From Acidobacteriaceae bacterium (lineage in GTDB: Bacteria > Acidobacteriota > Terriglobia > Terriglobales > Acidobacteriaceae), in NCBI GenBank assembly GCA_003134655.1, contig PLBY01000145.1, forward strand, positions 1 through 64,000: DNA of 64,000 nucleotides. The letters are read 5' to 3'. The notes beneath the pieces are model-generated. The model was not told the DNA's origin. It did not search any database and saw only the letters and a list, made by a program, of their open reading frames with translations. Position 1 is the first letter of the stretch; each line of letters begins with the position of its first letter. Positions 61,892-64,000 of the stretch are shown piece after piece. The position numbers and the translations under genes are program-made.

Positions 61892-63049
61892 GTGGAGAGT
61901 GGTACCGCCAAATACGTCTGTTCCTTCGCGATCGGTCTTGGTTTGCTGTGCGCTGTTCCGGTGACGGCTCAGCAGTCTGGCGATATTCCTGAAGTTCCTT
62001 CCCAGTTCAAGCTCGACACGAAGACCGCAGCGCGACTGCGACCCCAACTCATGGCACAGAGTTCTGCCGCTTCAAGGCGCTACGCCACTGGCCGCATCGT
62101 TTTCGACCGCCTGATCGAGCAGGTTCGTGATCCCTCCCAGAGCAAGTTCGCATGGCAGTTGCGCATTGTTGAAGACGACCAACTGAACGCGTACTCGTCG
62201 CCCGATGGAAGCGTATACGTGGAAAGTGGGCTGGCGATCTTGGCAGGTTCGAGCGCTGGACTGTGGGCGGCCATCCTGTCGCATGAGATTGCACACGTCG
62301 TGCGCCGCGACTGGGCCCGGCGATACCTCTACCAGAAATACCTGGAGAACGGCGGCGGTGCCGCAATCGTGCTCGGCGATCCTAGTCTGCCTTCGGTCTC
62401 ATGGGAGACTTCGGAGAAGGCTAGCGCGGATATGGGCCGGTTCGGCCGGCAAATGGAACTGGAAGCCGATCGCGAAGGCCTGATGATGATGGCGCATGCG
62501 GGCTACCATCCTGACTTCGTTCCCGCACTGCACCACTTGTTGCACGCTCGGGGTCTGGGCACGAACAGCAGGTCAATTTACGCAATGCACCCGTGCTGGG
62601 AAGAGCGCGATCGGAAGTTGAACCATACCTACGTTGCGGCAAGCATCGAGTTTGCGCGCCGGTGGCCCGAGTGGTATGCCTCGCCGGGAGGAAATCCTCC
62701 CGTGGTTGTGTTTGCCGAACAACCGACGGTCCGCAAGACTGGCGGGAGCGAATGGCAAATCCAGATTCCCATGCGGTGTCAGAACCTGGCCGGCGCGGTC
62801 GAAGTGGTTTTGAGTTCCGGTCGTGCGCACCAGGCGGTGGCTCTTCCTGATCGGCCAGAATCGGACGGCGAGCCGGGGCCAGACGTTCGGCAATTGACAG
62901 GTTGCACTTCCCCCAAGACGACAATCACATTCGCTCTCGCGGATGCATCCGTCCGCCCGAAACCAGGCGCGCAGTGGACTGACATTTACGTTCTAGACTC
63001 GTGGGGATCAGTTCTCGCACGAGCTGAACTGCCCAAGCTGCCGCACTGA
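61892..63049 (+). CDS. Exported M48-family metalloprotease
   Basis: A 385-residue exported protease. Signal peptide residues 1-26 (YVCSFAIGLGLLCAVPVTA). Zinc site HEIAH (131-135) and Glu189 in QMELEADREG; NAYSSPDGSVYVESGLAILAG precedes it as in YcaL/LoiP-type enzymes. A 150-residue C-terminal beta domain of unknown role follows. GGAGGAG lies four bases before the GTG start at 61892. It is a second M48 enzyme beside the one at 16580, only distantly similar. Confidence 0.9.
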   Translation: MESGTAKYVCSFAIGLGLLCAVPVTAQQSGDIPEVPSQFKLDTKTAARLRPQLMAQSSAASRRYATGRIVFDRLIEQVRDPSQSKFAWQLRIVEDDQLNAYSSPDGSVYVESGLAILAGSSAGLWAAILSHEIAHVVRRDWARRYLYQKYLENGGGAAIVLGDPSLPSVSWETSEKASADMGRFGRQMELEADREGLMMMAHAGYHPDFVPALHHLLHARGLGTNSRSIYAMHPCWEERDRKLNHTYVAASIEFARRWPEWYASPGGNPPVVVFAEQPTVRKTGGSEWQIQIPMRCQNLAGAVEVVLSSGRAHQAVALPDRPESDGEPGPDVRQLTGCTSPKTTITFALADASVRPKPGAQWTDIYVLDSWGSVLARAELPKLPH

Positions 63050-63130
63050 TTGCGCCCCATACTTTAATTCACGCACGCCGCCCATGATGCTCCTCGCGCA
63101 CGTGTTACCATCAAAATTCAGCTCAAACAC

Positions 63131-63922
63131 ATGCGAATTCTCTTTATTGGGGACATTTTCGGGCGGCCGGGACGCAACATTGTCAAAGACAAGCTGCCTG
63201 GGATCGTCCGCGACCACGCCATCGATCTCATAATCGCGAATGGGGAAAATTCCGCGGCGGGCTTTGGCATCACTCCGGCGCTGGCCGAGGAACTCTTCGA
63301 GCTCAATATCGACGTGATCACCACCGGCAACCACGTCTGGGATAAGCGCGAAATCGTCGACTACTTCCAGATGGTCGAGGGCAATGGACACGGGCCGGCG
63401 CGGCGGGTGCTACGTCCGGCGAACTATCCCGCGGACATGCCGGGATCCGGTGTGTATGAGGGAATGAAGGGGAAGGTTCCGTATGCGGTAATCAACCTGC
63501 AGGGGCGGGTGTTTATGGCCGCGAACGACGATCCGTTCCGTACGGTGGACCGCACTCTGCAGAAGATTCAGGCCAAGGTAATTCTGGTGGATATTCACGC
63601 GGAGGCGACGTCTGAGAAGATTTCGATGGGATGGTATCTGGACGGGCGCGTAACAGCCGTAGTCGGTACGCACACCCATGTGCCGACGGCGGACGAGAGG
63701 GTTCTGCCCAACGGAACCGCATACGTGACCGATGTCGGCATGACCGGACCCTACGACGGAGTGATCGGGGTGAAGAAGGAACTGGTGGTGGGAAAGTTCC
63801 TGAACGGAATGCCGGTGCGGTTTGAGCCTGCAACGGGCGATGCGCGCCTCTGTGCGGTGGTGATTGATGGTGATGAGCACACGGGCAAGGCACGTTCCAT
63901 CGAACGCCTCATGCTGTCGTAG
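63131..63922 (+). CDS. ymdB: YmdB-family metallophosphodiesterase
   Basis: A 263-residue cytoplasmic phosphodiesterase, in Bacillus active on 2',3'-cyclic nucleotides. Metal ligands in order: Asp8 (FIGDIFG), Glu39-Asn40 (NGENSA), Asn67-His68 (TGNHVWD), His156 (VDIHAEATSEK), His181 and His183 (GTHTHVPTAD). The chain is full length, so it is complete before the window end. A weak TG-t-TACCAT extended -10 lies about 20 bases upstream of the ATG. In other bacteria the gene often neighbours rny, which is not seen here. Confidence 0.94.
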   Translation: MRILFIGDIFGRPGRNIVKDKLPGIVRDHAIDLIIANGENSAAGFGITPALAEELFELNIDVITTGNHVWDKREIVDYFQMVEGNGHGPARRVLRPANYPADMPGSGVYEGMKGKVPYAVINLQGRVFMAANDDPFRTVDRTLQKIQAKVILVDIHAEATSEKISMGWYLDGRVTAVVGTHTHVPTADERVLPNGTAYVTDVGMTGPYDGVIGVKKELVVGKFLNGMPVRFEPATGDARLCAVVIDGDEHTGKARSIERLMLS

Positions 63923-64000
63923 CTGGTATTTGCGATTACGGAGAATGCAAGGCCAGCATTATCCCCCGTTCTACCCAAGGCACGTTGTCCGGCGGGCCAG

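Noticed and set aside
1-64000. tRNA, rRNA or phage/IS genes
   Set aside because: No T-arm consensus in a cloverleaf context, no rRNA-like stretch, no transposase or integrase catalytic motif was seen; only the integrase-like fragment fused to the inositol synthase hints at past mobile DNA.

Overview
The window looks like chromosomal DNA of a soil-type Acidobacteriota (Koribacter / Terriglobia-like). The evidence is the VWFA-related secreted protein of acidobacterial type, a secreted lectin/Ig-repeat protein with repeats of the 'ITWATPSAITYG' kind, a Ser/Thr kinase fused to TPRs, many small secreted proteins of unknown function, GC-rich codon use, and an unusually rich set of short palindromic intergenic repeats. 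No rRNA, tRNA, CRISPR array, prophage or complete insertion sequence was recognised. The assignment rests on protein style only and was not tested by a search.

Layout. 0.2-6.4 kb: GNAT acetyltransferase, TonB-family protein, ileS-lspA (4-base-type ATGA overlap) and a small secreted protein. 6.4-12 kb: lytic transglycosylase, GAF-like protein, ECF sigma factor with a translationally coupled zinc anti-sigma factor, small zinc-ribbon protein. 12-17.7 kb: citrate synthase, VWFA-type protein, M48 protease. 18-28.3 kb: giant secreted lectin/Ig protein, TPR kinase, secreted beta-propeller protein, small membrane protein. 28.7-34 kb: Tat-exported class V aminotransferase, inositol-3-phosphate synthase with an extra N-terminal domain, small secreted protein, GAF-ANTAR regulator, and a 44-residue membrane peptide. 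34-42 kb: SDR, DedA, endonuclease III, GH35 beta-galactosidase, S9 peptidase. 42-47.7 kb: a long minus-strand tetrapyrrole run, ccsA-hemA-(small ORF)-hemC-thioesterase-paiB-hemD. 48-55 kb: lipoprotein, GH5 glycosidase, DinB-like protein, PAS-GGDEF-EAL protein, beta-lactamase-fold hydrolase, GalT-like protein. 55-64 kb: mutS, then nagZ-anmK-oligopeptide-binding lipoprotein (a probable muropeptide recycling set), M48 protease, YmdB-type phosphodiesterase.

Genes that seem to work together: ileS-lspA; sigma/anti-sigma; ccsA with the hem genes (haem supply and cytochrome c maturation); nagZ, anmK and the binding protein together with the lytic transglycosylase (cell-wall turnover). Two near-identical CRP/FNR-type palindromes, one upstream of gltA and one upstream of ccsA-hemA, suggest shared control of the TCA cycle and haem/cytochrome supply.

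The most unusual signal is repetitive. At least eight families of short palindromes or paired hairpins are scattered through the spacers, and several copies lie in frame inside genes (hemD, mutS, anmK, nth, the tail of a thioesterase). Many carry CTACA after the stem, i.e. GTAG before it on the other strand, the hallmark of REP elements mobilised by RAYT transposases. A second repeat family (AACCACAGAGGACAC type) sits at or just after stop codons.
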